33,837 nt of DNA from positions 1-33,837 of the forward strand of contig MGAF01000014.1 in NCBI GenBank assembly GCA_001789635.1. The letters run 5' to 3'. The translations under genes were made by a program, and so were the position numbers. This DNA comes from Candidatus Roizmanbacteria bacterium RIFCSPLOWO2_01_FULL_35_13. GTDB taxonomy: Bacteria; Patescibacteriota; Microgenomatia; UBA1406; GWC2-37-13. A model generated the notes under the pieces. The model saw nothing but the letters and a program-made list of their open reading frames with translations, was not told the DNA's origin and did not search any database. Positions 1 through 10,785 of the stretch are shown here, in pieces (the stretch's first letter is position 1; each line of letters starts with the position of its first letter).

Positions 1-29
1 TTAACAATTTACATAGAACCTAAATACAT

Positions 30-58
30 TTGACAATCATTGTGTGTTCGTGTATAGT
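30..58 (+). promoter_or_regulatory. Sigma-70-type promoter of the rpoB operon
   Basis: A perfect -35 box TTGACA (30-35) and a -10 box TATAGT (53-58) are separated by exactly 17 nt. Transcription should start near position 65, leaving a leader of about 70 nt before rpoB. Most other promoters visible in this window put the start on or next to the AUG, so this leader stands out. The call rests on consensus matching only. Confidence 0.75.
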
Positions 59-76
59 TTAGTATCTTTTTTCGAT

Positions 77-101
77 ACCCTTGTCTAATAAGGGTTTTTT
101 T
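77..101 (+). terminator. Terminator-like hairpin in the rpoB leader (possible attenuator)
   Basis: ACCCTT (77-82) pairs with AAGGGT (90-95) around a 7-nt loop and is followed by a run of seven T (95-101), the form of an intrinsic terminator. It lies between the promoter and the rpoB start. A competing small hairpin, GTATC (62-66) with GATAC (74-78), shares bases 77-78 with the terminator stem, so the two cannot fully form together. This suggests attenuation of the polymerase operon, but it could also simply stop upstream transcription. Confidence 0.5.
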
Positions 102-133
102 GTTGTTATAAAAAAATTATTTTTCCCTCAAAG

Positions 134-3100
134 ATGCTGCAGATTAATTCATCTATTACTTCTTCTCAAAAAAAAATAAACCTGGGTCAAGAAGACAAAG
201 AGTTAGAAGGCTACGACCTCATTGAAATTCAAAAAAAGTCATGGGAAAAGTTCGTAAAATTAGAATTGAAAGAAATATTCAATGAGTTCTTTCCAATTGA
301 TGACTATACCGGGAAAAAATTTACTTTATTTTTTAATGATATTTTTTTTGGCGAACCCCGCTACGCTCTTGATCTTTGTCTCCAAAAAAAATTAACCTAC
401 GATGTTCCGGTTTATCTGAAATTAAAGCTTGTCAATAAAAAAACAGGGTCGGAACGCTCGCAAGAAGTTTATTTCTTCAATCTGCCAAAGATGACGGATC
501 GCGGAACCTTCATTATAAATGGAATTGAAAGAGCTGTGATTAATCAGATAGTCAGATCTCCGGGTGTTTACTTTACCGCTGAAATTGATAAAACAACGGG
601 ATTAACTTTATATAATGCCGAAATTCGTCCGTATATCGGCGCCTGGCTTGATATTACTATTAATAAAAATAATCTAATTGAGATGAAGATTAATAAAAAG
701 AGAAAATTTTTTGCGAGTGTTCTTTTAAGGGCTTTTGAAGGTGAAAATAATAATGACATAATGTCTCATTTTCAGGATCTTGATAAAGAATTAATCGAAA
801 AATATCTCAATCCCACCTTAAAAAAAGATTCTACAAAAGATAAAGATGCTGCTGTCCTTGAAATCTACCGCAAAGTTAGACCCGGCGAACCGCTAATTTT
901 AGAAAATGCCAATGAAACTTTACAAAATCTTTTTTTCAACCATCGCCGCTATTCTTTAGCGGATGTCGGAAGATACAAAATAAATAAAAAACTAAAAACA
1001 GACCTTGAGATTAAAAAAGAAAATCACCTTTTAACTAAAACTGACATTATCGAAACAATTAAATATCTTATTAATTTGACAAAAAAGGTTGGAGAATTTG
1101 ATGATATCGATCATCTGGGGAACCGTCGTCTTAGAACGGTAGGTGAACTTGTAAGTATGTATGGAATTAGGGTAGGCATGGTTCGTGTCGAAAGGGAAAT
1201 AAAAGAAAGAATGAGCCTTGTTACAAGTGAAACCAACGTGGCACCATCTCAAATAGTTAATTCTAAACCGCTTATAGTTGCAATAAATTCATTTTTCCGT
1301 ACCAGTCAACTATCAACTATAGTCGATCAAACCAATCCGCTATCTGAGCTCGACAATCTCAGAAGAATTACTGTTGGTGGTCCTGGCGGTATTGAAAAAG
1401 AAAGAGCCTCATTCTCAATCAGGGATATTTCATCTTCTCAATATGGAAGAATTTGTCCGATTCGTTCACCTGAAGGACCAAACATTGGAGTGGTTACTTA
1501 TATGGCTTTGTATGCCAGAGTTAATAAATACGGTTTTCTTGAAACTCCTTATCGAAAATTAGTAAAAGAAAAATCCGGGAGTAAAACAAAAGTAAAGCTG
1601 TCTGATGAAATTGTTTATCTTCAGGCAGATGATGAAGAAAGTTTCCGTATTACTTCAAACAGTGTTAATTTTGATAAAAATAATTACATTATCGAGGAAC
1701 ATGCAGCGTGTAGACATGGTGGAGAAATTGTTGAAATTCCTGTGGAAGAACTTGACTTCATAGATGTTTCACCTAGACAGGTAGTCGGTGCCTCTGCAAC
1801 GCTTATTCCGTTTTTACAGAATGACGATGCAAGCCGTGCCCTAATGGGCACTCATATGCAATGTCAAGCTGTACCCTTAATTAATCCTCAAGCTCCTATC
1901 GTCGGCACAGGCTTGGAAAGGAAAATTTCTTCTGCCTTGAACCGGACAATTTTCAGTAAAGAAGATGGAATCATAGATTATGTGGATGCTGAAAAAATTG
2001 TTATGAAAGGTAAAAGCGGAAAAGAATACGGCTATTCTCTAAATCGGTTTGTTAAAACTAATAAAGATGTGGTATTTGATCAAAAACCAAAAGTTGAACC
2101 CGGACAAAAAATTAAAAAAGGTCAAGTGCTTGTAGACGGTCCCTCTACCGATAATGGTAAACTTGCTTTAGGACAAAATTTAGTGGTCGCTTATACTTCA
2201 CTTAATGGTCTTGGTTACGAAGACGGTTTTGTTATATCTGAAAAAGTAATAAAAGAAAATCTTCTCACTTCAATTGCTTCTGAAGAATTCATCGCTGATC
2301 TGGTTGATACCAAACTTGGTCCGGAAGAATTAACCAGAGATATTCCAAATGTCCGTGAAGAAGTTTTACAGAATTTAGATAAAGACGGATTAGTGGTTGT
2401 CGGATCTGAAGTATCCGGAGGCGATATTTTGGTTGGAAAAGTAGCTCTAAAAGGAGAAAAAGAGCTTACCGCTGAAGAAAGACTTTTAAGGGCAATATTC
2501 GGTGAAAAAGCCAAAGACGTCAAAGATACATCACTTCGTATGCCATATGGCAAAAGAGGAACCGTTGTCAATTTGGAAATAATTGACTCTAAAAAAGATC
2601 CGAATGAATTGGAACCAAGTGTTTTAAAAAGAATTCTTGTTACCACGGCTCAACTTAGAAAAATATCAGTCGGAGATAAACTGGCAGGCCGGCATGGAAA
2701 CAAAGGAGTTATCTCAAAAATCTTACCGGAATGGGACATGCCTCATCTGGAAGATGGAACTCCCGTAGACGTAATACTTTCTCCTCTCTCAATTTTATCG
2801 CGTATGAATCTGGGACAACTGTTTGAAACCCTGCTTGGTTTAATTGCACTAAATAAAAATACTCCCATTACTGTTCCTGTCTTTGAAAAGATTAAAGAAC
2901 GATTCATTACATCCGAATTGAAAAAACTCGGACTGCCATTAGACGGAAAAGTAACACTGCTTGACGGACAAACCGGCCAACCATATGACAATAAGGTATT
3001 CGTTGGTGTAGGCTACATAATGAAACTGATTCACATGGTGGAGGATAAATTCCACGCCAGATCGGTTGGACCTTACTCACTTGTAACTCAACAGCCGCTC

Positions 3101-3349
3101 GGCGGAAAATCCCAGATGGGTGGACAAAGATTCGGAGAGATGGAAGTCTGGGCTCTCGAAACTCATCGTGTACCTTATACTTTACAGGAAATGTTAACTA
3201 TTAAAAGTGATGATGTAAGAGGCAGAACTAAGGCTTTTGAATCAATAATTAAAAAAGTTGACATTCCACAATCAAACGTTCCGGAATCATTTCACGTTTT
3301 AATAAAAGAATTAAACGCATTAGGATTAGCTATTGACTATATTAAATGA
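134..3349 (+). CDS. rpoB: DNA-directed RNA polymerase subunit beta
   Basis: Catalytic beta subunit of RNA polymerase. The 1071-aa length is well below the 1342 aa of E. coli, as expected for the compact beta of CPR and Gram-positive-like lineages. The rifampicin-pocket region is clear around residues 390-445 (SQLS, NPLSE, GPGG, YGRICPIRSPEGPN). The C-terminal half has the conserved GRHGNKG and GGQRFGEMEVWALE blocks. At positions equivalent to E. coli H526, S531 and L533 the residues are N408, T413 and G415, which are changes at rifampicin contact sites. No Shine-Dalgarno sequence precedes the ATG. First gene of the rpoB-rpoC-rpsL-rpsG-fusA cluster. It ends with TGA, so TGA is a stop in this genome. 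Confidence 0.98.
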   Translation: MLQINSSITSSQKKINLGQEDKELEGYDLIEIQKKSWEKFVKLELKEIFNEFFPIDDYTGKKFTLFFNDIFFGEPRYALDLCLQKKLTYDVPVYLKLKLVNKKTGSERSQEVYFFNLPKMTDRGTFIINGIERAVINQIVRSPGVYFTAEIDKTTGLTLYNAEIRPYIGAWLDITINKNNLIEMKINKKRKFFASVLLRAFEGENNNDIMSHFQDLDKELIEKYLNPTLKKDSTKDKDAAVLEIYRKVRPGEPLILENANETLQNLFFNHRRYSLADVGRYKINKKLKTDLEIKKENHLLTKTDIIETIKYLINLTKKVGEFDDIDHLGNRRLRTVGELVSMYGIRVGMVRVEREIKERMSLVTSETNVAPSQIVNSKPLIVAINSFFRTSQLSTIVDQTNPLSELDNLRRITVGGPGGIEKERASFSIRDISSSQYGRICPIRSPEGPNIGVVTYMALYARVNKYGFLETPYRKLVKEKSGSKTKVKLSDEIVYLQADDEESFRITSNSVNFDKNNYIIEEHAACRHGGEIVEIPVEELDFIDVSPRQVVGASATLIPFLQNDDASRALMGTHMQCQAVPLINPQAPIVGTGLERKISSALNRTIFSKEDGIIDYVDAEKIVMKGKSGKEYGYSLNRFVKTNKDVVFDQKPKVEPGQKIKKGQVLVDGPSTDNGKLALGQNLVVAYTSLNGLGYEDGFVISEKVIKENLLTSIASEEFIADLVDTKLGPEELTRDIPNVREEVLQNLDKDGLVVVGSEVSGGDILVGKVALKGEKELTAEERLLRAIFGEKAKDVKDTSLRMPYGKRGTVVNLEIIDSKKDPNELEPSVLKRILVTTAQLRKISVGDKLAGRHGNKGVISKILPEWDMPHLEDGTPVDVILSPLSILSRMNLGQLFETLLGLIALNKNTPITVPVFEKIKERFITSELKKLGLPLDGKVTLLDGQTGQPYDNKVFVGVGYIMKLIHMVEDKFHARSVGPYSLVTQQPLGGKSQMGGQRFGEMEVWALETHRVPYTLQEMLTIKSDDVRGRTKAFESIIKKVDIPQSNVPESFHVLIKELNALGLAIDYIK

Positions 3350-3444
3350 AAAAGTTAAAAATAAAAACGAAAAACGAAATTTTAAATTTAAAAATTTTGA
3401 ATTACAATTTTTCACTTTTCACTTTTAATTTTTAATTTGTAAAC
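3350..3444. repeat. A/T-rich imperfect inverted repeat between rpoB and rpoC
   Basis: This 95-bp spacer is almost only A/T. Its left arm (AAAGTTAAAAATAAAAACG) resembles the reverse complement of its right arm (ending TTTTAATTTTTAATTTG), so a long weak hairpin is possible. No gene is seen. Similar A/T-only spacers lie between rpsL and rpsG and ahead of lexA. Confidence 0.5.
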
Positions 3445-6400
3445 ATGGATAATCACGAACTGGTTGACTTTTCCGGGCTTCGCATCAAACTGGCTTCACC
3501 TGAAGGCATATTGAGCTGGTCGCATGGCGAAATAACTAAACCTGAGACAATCAATTATCGGACTTTCCGGGCAGAAAAAGACGGCCTATTTGATGAACGT
3601 ATCTTTGGACCAACTAAGGATTATGAATGTTACTGCGGTAAATATAAAAGAATCAGATATAAGGGAATTGTCTGTGACCGTTGTGGAGTTGAAATAACCA
3701 CATCAGCAGTTCGCCGTGAAAGGATAGGTCATATAAAATTAGCTTCTCCAATAGCGCATATCTGGTATTTTAAAGGGTCTTCTTCTGTTTTAAGTACAAT
3801 CCTGGACATTGCTCCCCAAGCTTTGGAACGCATTATTTATTACGCCCTTTATCTTGTAAAAAAAGTTGACAAGGAAAAACAAAAACAGTCTATCAAACTT
3901 ATAGAAGAGATTGAAAAAAAAGAAATAGAAACTCTTGAAAAAGAACATTTGGAAAATCAGAAAAATATCGAAAAAGATTTCAAAAAACAAAAAGAAGAGC
4001 TTGTTAAAAAAATTCTGAATAGAGAACAAAGAGAAATAGCAGACCAGGAAGTTGAATTTAAACTAAGAGAACAGCTCAAATTACTTGCAGATAAATTTAT
4101 GGACCAAAAAAATCAAAAAACTTCTTTTTTTGACCGGTTAACTAAAGTTATGAAATCACTAAAATATTTAGATACTCTGGAAGAAGACGATTTCCTCTAT
4201 CTTAAAGAAAAAAAAGCCGATCATTTTCTTGAAACCGGTATGGGGTCAGAAGTAATCTATGAAATACTCTCGTCCTTCGATCTGAATAAAAAATATACCG
4301 AGGCACTTAAAGAACTTAATGACGTAAAAGGAGATAGAAGAAATAAAATGCTTAAAAAAGTCAGATTTCTTGAGTCATTTGTCAAGGCTGCCATTTCACC
4401 AAAATGGATGATCTGGACAGTATTACCCGTAATTCCACCGGATCTTCGCCCCGTAGTTCAACTGCCGGGTGGAAAATTTGCCACATCCGATCTTAATGAT
4501 TTCTACCGGAGAGTTATAAACAGAAACAATCGCCTGAAACAGCTCATAGACTTTGGCGCACCGGAAATAATTCTTAGAAATGAAAAAAGAATGCTTCAGG
4601 AAGCAGTCGATTCATTAATTGATTTGCAAAAATCCAGAGGCCGGGCCAGAACAAAAGGAGCTGCGTCTAAAATTCAAAAATCCCTCTCGGATATTCTTCG
4701 CGGAAAACAAGGCCGCTTTAGACAAAATCTCTTGGGAAAAAGAGTTGACTATTCAGGAAGATCCACAATTATTGTGGGTCCTGAACTAAAATTACATCAA
4801 TGCGGTCTTCCAAAAGAAATGGCTCTCGAGTTGTTCAAACCATTCTTACTTCATGAAATTATTATAAGAGGGCTTGCCCCAAATATAAAAAGTGCTAAAA
4901 ACTTTCTCGAAAAGAAAGAGCCAGTCGTCTATGATATTCTTGAAGAAATATCCAAAGATCACCCGGTATTGCTTAACCGTGCTCCAACCCTTCACAAACT
5001 ATCTATTCTTGGATTTTATCCGGTCTTAACCGATTCTCATGCTATAAAACTTCACCCCACAGTTTGTTCAGGTTATAATGCGGATTTTGACGGTGATGCA
5101 ATGGGTGTTTTCCTACCTCTTTCCAAGAGAGCAATTGATGAGGTAAAGGATAGAATGTTACCCTATCATAATCTTTTAAAACCAGCCGACGGAACACCGA
5201 TAGTCCTCCCTAATAAAGAAATGGCTCTAGGATGCTATCATATTACAACCATCGATTCAACCTTTAACGATAAAAAGGATGAGCAATTAAAATATTTTAC
5301 TGATGAAAATGAAGCTTTGATTGCTTATCAATTCGGTAAGGTCTCCTTAAGACATCCGATATTTGTCAAAATAAAAGATCAACTTTTTAAAACATCTATT
5401 GGTCGCATTATCTTTAATCAGGCCATACCGGAAGAATTAAGATTCTTTAATCAGGATGTAAAGGCCTCAACTTTAAAACAATTAGTAATGAGAGCCATGA
5501 AATTATTTGAAAATCAGGTGGTCGGGGATCTTATTGACAAACTTAAAGAAGTCGGCTTCTGGGGAGCAACAATGGCCGGGGGACTATCCTTTTCTGTCTT
5601 TGACTGTGTCATTATAGATGAAAAAGAAGCAATGTTAAAACTGGTCGAAAAAGAGGTTGAAAAAGTAGAAAAAAATTATCGCCAGGGACTTCTTACTCTT
5701 GAAGAAAAAAAACGTTATACCAATAAGCTTTGGATCGAAATAACAGAAAAATTAGCCGATTTGACCTGGAACGCTTTAGACGAAGAAAATCCGGTCAAAC
5801 TTGCCATTAAATCTGAAGGTCCCAGAGCTTCACGTGAACAACTGAAACAATTATCCGCTATTAAAGGTCTTGTCGTTGATCCTCTGGGTAAAATTATAGA
5901 AGTTCCTACCAAATCAAATTATCGTGAAGGACTTTCCATATTTGAATATGTAATTTCGGCTCGGGGAGCCAGAAAAGGTCTTACAGATTCTGCCCTTAAG
6001 ACAGCCGATGCCGGATATCTGACGCGCCGGTTAGTCGATGTGGCTCACGACATGATAGTCAGGGAAGTTGATTGCGGAGCAACAGAAGGACTAACTGTCA
6101 GCACCACAGATAACCGGGGAGAAAAATTTATAGACAGGATAAGAGGCCGCTTTTTAGCCAAAGATGTTCATTCCGAGAAAAAAGAATTACTTTTAAAAGC
6201 TAATGAACTTATAGACGAAAGTAAAATAGAACTTTTTCAAAAATCCGGAGTTAAAAAAACCGTGGTCAGATCGGCTCTTTACTGCCTGGCAAAATACGGA
6301 ATTTGCCAGAAATGCTATGGACTTGATCTCTCCAACAACAAACTTGTTGATATTGGTGTTCCAGTCGGAGTCATAGCGGCTCAATCTATCGGAGAACCCG

Positions 6401-7236
6401 GAACCCAGCTTACAATGCGGGTCAGGCATTTCGGTGGAATCGTAATTTCCGACGTAACCCAAGGCTTACCGAGAGTGGAAGAATTATTTGAAACAAGAAT
6501 GCCAAAGGTCGTTTCTCCGATTGTAGAAATACAGGGAAAAGTTTCGGTTCAGGAAGATACCAATAGAGAAGTTTACAGCGTAAAAATAACATCAACCGAT
6601 AAAAATCAACCGAAAGAACAGGAGTTCATAATCCCAATGTCGCAAAAGCTGAAAGTTAAGGATGGGGAGCTCGTTTCCGTCGGAACTCCCCTATCAGAAG
6701 GATATCTGGATGTTCACGATATTTTAACCATTAAAGGCCTGAGATCTGCCCAATTCTATCTTGTCGACGAAGTACAAAAAGTCTATGAGTCCCAGGGAAT
6801 CAATATTCATGATAAACATTTTGAAGTAATTGTCCGGAAAATGAGTGATAAGGTAATAATTGAGGATGAGGGCGACACATCTTTTATTAAAGATGAAGTT
6901 GTTTCCAGAATCAGATTTGAAGAAGAAAATAAAAAAATTCTTGCCCAGGGTGGTAAACCCGCCGTCGGAAAAGTTTCCATACTTGGAATTACCAGAGCGG
7001 CAATTTATACGGATTCGTGGCTGTCGGCCGCTTCCTTCGAACAGACAACTAATGTGTTAAGTGCTGCAGCTATAAAAGGTCAGGTAGACTACTTGTTGGG
7101 ATTAAAAGAAAATGTTATAATTGGCAGATTAATACCCGTAACAGCCGAATTAATTGAAAAATATTACGGGAAATTTTTAAGCAAATATGCCAACGATCAA
7201 CCAGTTGATCAAAAAAAAGAGGAAAAACCGGATTAA
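3445..7236 (+). CDS. rpoC: DNA-directed RNA polymerase subunit beta'
   Basis: The beta' subunit, 1263 aa (E. coli 1407). Zinc site 1 is the CYCGKYKR...CDRCG segment near residues 58-76. Zinc site 2 uses DCG plus C-x6-C-x2-C ([11 protein letters not shown]). The catalytic Mg-binding loop NADFDGD is intact, but the following residues read AMGVFLPL in place of the usual QMAVHVPL. After the first zinc region lies a long, highly charged Lys/Glu coiled coil (about residues 140-230). The last 50 nt overlap rpsL in another frame, so the tail of RpoC (ending KKEEKPD) is encoded over the S12 start. It is co-transcribed with rpoB after a 95-bp spacer. Confidence 0.98.
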   Translation: MDNHELVDFSGLRIKLASPEGILSWSHGEITKPETINYRTFRAEKDGLFDERIFGPTKDYECYCGKYKRIRYKGIVCDRCGVEITTSAVRRERIGHIKLASPIAHIWYFKGSSSVLSTILDIAPQALERIIYYALYLVKKVDKEKQKQSIKLIEEIEKKEIETLEKEHLENQKNIEKDFKKQKEELVKKILNREQREIADQEVEFKLREQLKLLADKFMDQKNQKTSFFDRLTKVMKSLKYLDTLEEDDFLYLKEKKADHFLETGMGSEVIYEILSSFDLNKKYTEALKELNDVKGDRRNKMLKKVRFLESFVKAAISPKWMIWTVLPVIPPDLRPVVQLPGGKFATSDLNDFYRRVINRNNRLKQLIDFGAPEIILRNEKRMLQEAVDSLIDLQKSRGRARTKGAASKIQKSLSDILRGKQGRFRQNLLGKRVDYSGRSTIIVGPELKLHQCGLPKEMALELFKPFLLHEIIIRGLAPNIKSAKNFLEKKEPVVYDILEEISKDHPVLLNRAPTLHKLSILGFYPVLTDSHAIKLHPTVCSGYNADFDGDAMGVFLPLSKRAIDEVKDRMLPYHNLLKPADGTPIVLPNKEMALGCYHITTIDSTFNDKKDEQLKYFTDENEALIAYQFGKVSLRHPIFVKIKDQLFKTSIGRIIFNQAIPEELRFFNQDVKASTLKQLVMRAMKLFENQVVGDLIDKLKEVGFWGATMAGGLSFSVFDCVIIDEKEAMLKLVEKEVEKVEKNYRQGLLTLEEKKRYTNKLWIEITEKLADLTWNALDEENPVKLAIKSEGPRASREQLKQLSAIKGLVVDPLGKIIEVPTKSNYREGLSIFEYVISARGARKGLTDSALKTADAGYLTRRLVDVAHDMIVREVDCGATEGLTVSTTDNRGEKFIDRIRGRFLAKDVHSEKKELLLKANELIDESKIELFQKSGVKKTVVRSALYCLAKYGICQKCYGLDLSNNKLVDIGVPVGVIAAQSIGEPGTQLTMRVRHFGGIVISDVTQGLPRVEELFETRMPKVVSPIVEIQGKVSVQEDTNREVYSVKITSTDKNQPKEQEFIIPMSQKLKVKDGELVSVGTPLSEGYLDVHDILTIKGLRSAQFYLVDEVQKVYESQGINIHDKHFEVIVRKMSDKVIIEDEGDTSFIKDEVVSRIRFEEENKKILAQGGKPAVGKVSILGITRAAIYTDSWLSAASFEQTTNVLSAAAIKGQVDYLLGLKENVIIGRLIPVTAELIEKYYGKFLSKYANDQPVDQKKEEKPD

Positions 7237-7612
7237 AAAATCCCGGGCAGCTGCGTTAAAATTAACCTTTAATGCATTAAAAAGAAAATACGTCTTCACT
7301 AACAATTCCATGAAGCGTGGCGTATGTACTATAGTCAAAACAATGACGCCTAAGAAACCGAACTCTGCCTTACGTAAAGTAGCCCGTGTCAGACTTTCCA
7401 ATAAAATGGAGGTTACCGCCTACATTCAGGGTGTAGGTCATAATTTAGCCGAACACTCTATTGTTTTAGTCAGAGGAGGAAGAGTAAAAGATCTGCCGGG
7501 CGTAAAATACCACATTGTCAGAGGAAAATATGACACTGCAGGAGTTGTCGACAGAAAATCTTCCCGATCCAAGTACGGTACAAAATTTGAAACTGTAAAA
7601 GCAGCCTCATAA
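7187..7612 (+). CDS. rpsL: 30S ribosomal protein S12
   Basis: Decoding-centre protein of the small ribosomal subunit, 141 aa. The start is fixed by the canonical N-terminus MPTINQLI, although this lies 50 nt inside rpoC. The streptomycin-site block [11 protein letters not shown] is intact, with both lysines. The second conserved loop reads [11 protein letters not shown] and then [14 protein letters not shown]; the proline normally found before GxGHN is Gln here. The gene belongs to the str operon. No Shine-Dalgarno sequence is visible, so translation is probably coupled to rpoC. Confidence 0.97.
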   Translation: MPTINQLIKKKRKNRIKKSRAAALKLTFNALKRKYVFTNNSMKRGVCTIVKTMTPKKPNSALRKVARVRLSNKMEVTAYIQGVGHNLAEHSIVLVRGGRVKDLPGVKYHIVRGKYDTAGVVDRKSSRSKYGTKFETVKAAS

Positions 7613-7718
7613 TATTAAAAATTAAAGATTAAATATAAAATACACATATTAAATATCAAATCTTTTATTTTTTATATGTATTTTTTATTTTTTATATTTA
7701 ATATTTTATATTGATTTT
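7613..7718. repeat. A/T-only spacer with imperfect dyad between rpsL and rpsG
   Basis: The spacer is about 106 bp of nearly pure A/T. Segments such as AAAATACACATAT on the left can pair with ATATGTATTTTTTATTTT on the right. It has no gene and no clear promoter. It resembles the rpoB-rpoC spacer in composition and arrangement. Confidence 0.45.
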
Positions 7719-8192
7719 ATGCCCAGACGTCCTTATAAAAAGCTAAAAACCAAGATCGACCCGATATTCGGCAATATTGAAGTTGCCAAATTGATTAATT
7801 ACACCATGGTTGACGGAAAAAAATCCATAGCCCGGAGTATTATCTATACAATATTTGACAAACTTTCTAAAGAAAAACAGGATCCCTTAAGAATCCTGCA
7901 TCAGGCTATTCAACACGTATCTCCAAACTACGAAGTAAAGTCCCGGAGGTTAGGTGGCGCTTCATATCTTGTTCCGATAGAAGTCCGCAAAAACAGGCGT
8001 CTTTTTTTAGCGCTCAACTGGATATTAATTGCGGCTAAATCCCGTTCAAATAAAGAGTATAATACATTTTCCGATAAACTGATGGCAGAACTAATAGACG
8101 CTGCAAAAAATCAGGGACAGGCGGTAAATAAAAAACTTCAGGTTGAAAAACTGGCAGACGCCAATAAAGCTTTTGCTCACCTTAAATGGTGA
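7719..8192 (+). CDS. rpsG: 30S ribosomal protein S7
   Basis: Primary 16S-binding protein of the small-subunit head, 157 aa, the usual bacterial length. The N-terminus MPRRPYKKLK, the VAKLINYTMVDGKKS block and the RRLGGASYLVP segment followed by basic residues are typical of S7. It follows rpsL as in the classical str operon and ends 3 nt before the next gene, an unknown small protein rather than fusA. Confidence 0.97.
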   Translation: MPRRPYKKLKTKIDPIFGNIEVAKLINYTMVDGKKSIARSIIYTIFDKLSKEKQDPLRILHQAIQHVSPNYEVKSRRLGGASYLVPIEVRKNRRLFLALNWILIAAKSRSNKEYNTFSDKLMAELIDAAKNQGQAVNKKLQVEKLADANKAFAHLKW

Positions 8193-8195
8193 AAT

Positions 8196-8615
8196 ATGAA
8201 AAGCATAAATGTTGCGGCTTCTGCTGAATGTATTTCTTGTAGTAATCAATTTACTGGCAAAGTAAATTTATACAAAGCTGAATCAAATTTTCCAGAAGGA
8301 GGAAGTGTTTTTTTTATAGAAAGGTCAAATGCTGGAATTTTAGAATTATGCATTTACCATCATTCTGGTAATAGAAATGATCTTAAAATAACCACTGATA
8401 TATTAGAGGAATTAATGAAAAAAATTCCTCCGGAAAAAGAGCATTTTTTAGTTAGTAAAGGATTATTTATGAGTCATCAAATCTTTAGATCAGAAGAGTT
8501 TGGTTTTTTTACAGTATCAACAGAAATGAAAGAGCTATACATTTCACCAAGTGAGGCTATTAGATCATTATTTATAGGAGAAAATGAGCATCGCTCTCGT
8601 TTCTTTAGAAGTTAA
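8196..8615 (+). CDS. Unknown 139-aa protein inserted between rpsG and fusA
   Basis: I do not recognise a family. The start is 3 nt after the rpsG stop and the end is 12 nt before fusA, so the gene is embedded in the str operon and presumably co-transcribed with it. The protein looks soluble, with no signal peptide or membrane helix. One CxxC (CISC, residues 13-16) is present without a second metal-binding pair. A helical stretch follows (DILEELMKKIPPEKEH), and the C-terminus is basic (HRSRFFRS). Its codons look more A/T-rich than those of its neighbours, which may mean recent arrival. It could be a lineage-specific ribosome- or EF-G-associated factor, but nothing in the sequence proves this. 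Confidence 0.75.
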   Translation: MKSINVAASAECISCSNQFTGKVNLYKAESNFPEGGSVFFIERSNAGILELCIYHHSGNRNDLKITTDILEELMKKIPPEKEHFLVSKGLFMSHQIFRSEEFGFFTVSTEMKELYISPSEAIRSLFIGENEHRSRFFRS

Positions 8616-8627
8616 ATTAAAAGATTA

Positions 8628-10727
8628 ATGCCACAACAATCAGTTGTAACAAAAAATCGCGTTGTTCCTCTTGAAAAAATCCGCAATGTCGGAATAATTG
8701 CCCATATCGATTCGGGTAAAACAACTACAACTGAACGAATTCTTTTTTATACCGGCAGAACCTACAAAATCGGCGATATCGATGAAGGAACAACTCAGAT
8801 GGACTGGATGCCGCAGGAAAGGGAACGCGGAATAACCATCGTTGCGGCTGCCACAACTACATTCTGGAAAGGGATGAGAATTAATATCATAGATACTCCG
8901 GGACACGTAGACTTTACTGCAGAAGTCGAAAGATCTTTAAGGATTCTGGACGGCGGAGTTGTCGTGTTTGATGCTGAAGAAGGTGTCCAGAGTCAATCTG
9001 AAACAGTTTGGAGACAAGCGGATAAATATAAAGTTCCCCGGATTTGTTTTATAAACAAAATGGATAAATTAGGAGCAAATTTCGACGCCACAGTCAAAGA
9101 AATCGAGGAACGTTTAGGCGCAAAACCTGCCGTTATGGTTTATCCAATCGGCAAAGAACAGGAGTTTAAAGGAGCAGTTGATCTTTTAGAAATGAAAGCG
9201 CTCATTTGGGATGATAAAGACTCACAAGGTACTAAATATACAATTACAGAAAAAATCCCTGCGGATATTAAAGAAAAAGTTATACAGGCCAGAGCCAAAC
9301 TGATCGAAAAAATAGCCGAAACCGACGACTCTCTTTTAAATAAATATCTCAACAATGAAGAAATTTCAGTCGCTGAACTTAAAAAAACCTTAAGAAAAGC
9401 CGTTATAGACTATAAATTAATTCCGGTCTATGCCGGCACTTCCCTCAGAAACAAAGGCGTCCAGCCTGTGTTAGATGCAATCGTAGACTATCTTCCCTCC
9501 CCTGCCGATCTTAAAGAAATCAAAGCCGTAAATCCCAAAACCGGAAAAGAAGAAAGCCGGAAACTTATCAATGAGGAAAAATTTTCCGCTCTTGCTTTCA
9601 AGATACAGCTTGATCCACACGTAGGAAAACTTACTTACACCCGGATTTATTCGGGAACTTTAGAATCCGGTTCATATGTCTATAACGTAACCCGGAATAA
9701 AAAAGAACGGGTCAGCCGAGTACTTATTATGCATGCAAATCAAAGGGAAGAAATCGATAAAGCTTATGCCGGAGAAATTGTCGCTTTGGTCGGACCTAAG
9801 GATTCAAAAACCGGTGATACTTTAGCAGATCCCGAAGGTCCAATTATTTTGGAAAGAATCACTTTCCCTGATCCGGTTATTTCACTTGCTATCGAACCTA
9901 AAACTAAAGCCGATCAGGAAAAATTATCCTATACGCTTCAACGCCTGGCCGAGGAAGATCCTACATTCAGGGTAAAAATAAACCATGAAACCGGTCAGAC
10001 AATTATGTCCGGAATGGGTGAACTGCATCTGGAAATCCTGGTTGACCGGATGAGGCGGGAAATGGGAATGCAGGTTAATACAGGCAAACCCCAGGTTGCC
10101 TACAAAGAAACCATAACACGCCTTGCTGAAGGCGAAGGCAAGTATATAAAACAAACAGGTGGACACGGACAATACGGTCACTGTCTGATTAAAATTGAAC
10201 CGTTGTCCAGAGGCAGCGGCTTCAAATTTATAAATAAAATAAAAGGAGCGTCTATTCCGTCGGAATTTATTCCTCCGGTTGAAAAAGGAATAATTGAGGC
10301 GATGGAAAAAGGAATCCTTGTCGGCTATCCTATGACTGATTTACAGGCCGCCCTTTACGACGGGAGTTACCATGACGTAGATTCTTCTGACATTGCGTTT
10401 AAAATTGCCGGATCAATGGCCCTGCAGGATGCTGCCAAAAAAGCCGGACTTTCGCTTATCGAACCGATTATGAAGCTTGAGGTAACAGTCCCGGAAAACT
10501 TTATGGGAGTGGTAATCGGTGATATATCGGCAAAAAGAGGCAAAATTCTCGGCACCGAAAAACGCAGTCGCGCAGTAGTAATTAAGGCTTACGTACCCTT
10601 GGCTGACATGTCGGGTTATGCCACAGTTATTCGATCTCTAACTGAAGGAAGAGGATTTTTCTACATGGAGCCGTCTCACTACGAAGAAGTCCCCCGCAAC
10701 ATCATCCAGTCGATGATTAGTAAATAA
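8628..10727 (+). CDS. fusA: Elongation factor G
   Basis: Translational GTPase that drives translocation on the ribosome, 699 aa, the standard EF-G length. G1 is AHIDSGKTT (Ser where Ala is usual), G2 lies in the RGITI region, G3 is DTPGHVDFT and G4 is NKMD. Domains II-V follow; the domain IV segment GGHGQYGHC and the domain V end SLTEGRGFF are recognisable. It is the last gene of the str operon and is followed directly by two palindromic repeats. Confidence 0.98.
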   Translation: MPQQSVVTKNRVVPLEKIRNVGIIAHIDSGKTTTTERILFYTGRTYKIGDIDEGTTQMDWMPQERERGITIVAAATTTFWKGMRINIIDTPGHVDFTAEVERSLRILDGGVVVFDAEEGVQSQSETVWRQADKYKVPRICFINKMDKLGANFDATVKEIEERLGAKPAVMVYPIGKEQEFKGAVDLLEMKALIWDDKDSQGTKYTITEKIPADIKEKVIQARAKLIEKIAETDDSLLNKYLNNEEISVAELKKTLRKAVIDYKLIPVYAGTSLRNKGVQPVLDAIVDYLPSPADLKEIKAVNPKTGKEESRKLINEEKFSALAFKIQLDPHVGKLTYTRIYSGTLESGSYVYNVTRNKKERVSRVLIMHANQREEIDKAYAGEIVALVGPKDSKTGDTLADPEGPIILERITFPDPVISLAIEPKTKADQEKLSYTLQRLAEEDPTFRVKINHETGQTIMSGMGELHLEILVDRMRREMGMQVNTGKPQVAYKETITRLAEGEGKYIKQTGGHGQYGHCLIKIEPLSRGSGFKFINKIKGASIPSEFIPPVEKGIIEAMEKGILVGYPMTDLQAALYDGSYHDVDSSDIAFKIAGSMALQDAAKKAGLSLIEPIMKLEVTVPENFMGVVIGDISAKRGKILGTEKRSRAVVIKAYVPLADMSGYATVIRSLTEGRGFFYMEPSHYEEVPRNIIQSMISK

Positions 10728-10735
10728 TAATTTAT

Positions 10736-10770
10736 CGTCATTCTGGGGAGCGGAGCGACTGCAGAATCTA
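10736..10770. repeat. REP-like palindromic repeat, copy 1
   Basis: The element has CGTCATTCTGG at one end and GCAGAATCTA at the other, around a GGAGCGGAGCGACT core. It is one of seven intergenic members of this family in the window. Here it follows fusA and may end its transcript. Confidence 0.7.
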
Positions 10771-10785
10771 TTTATGAACAAGACG

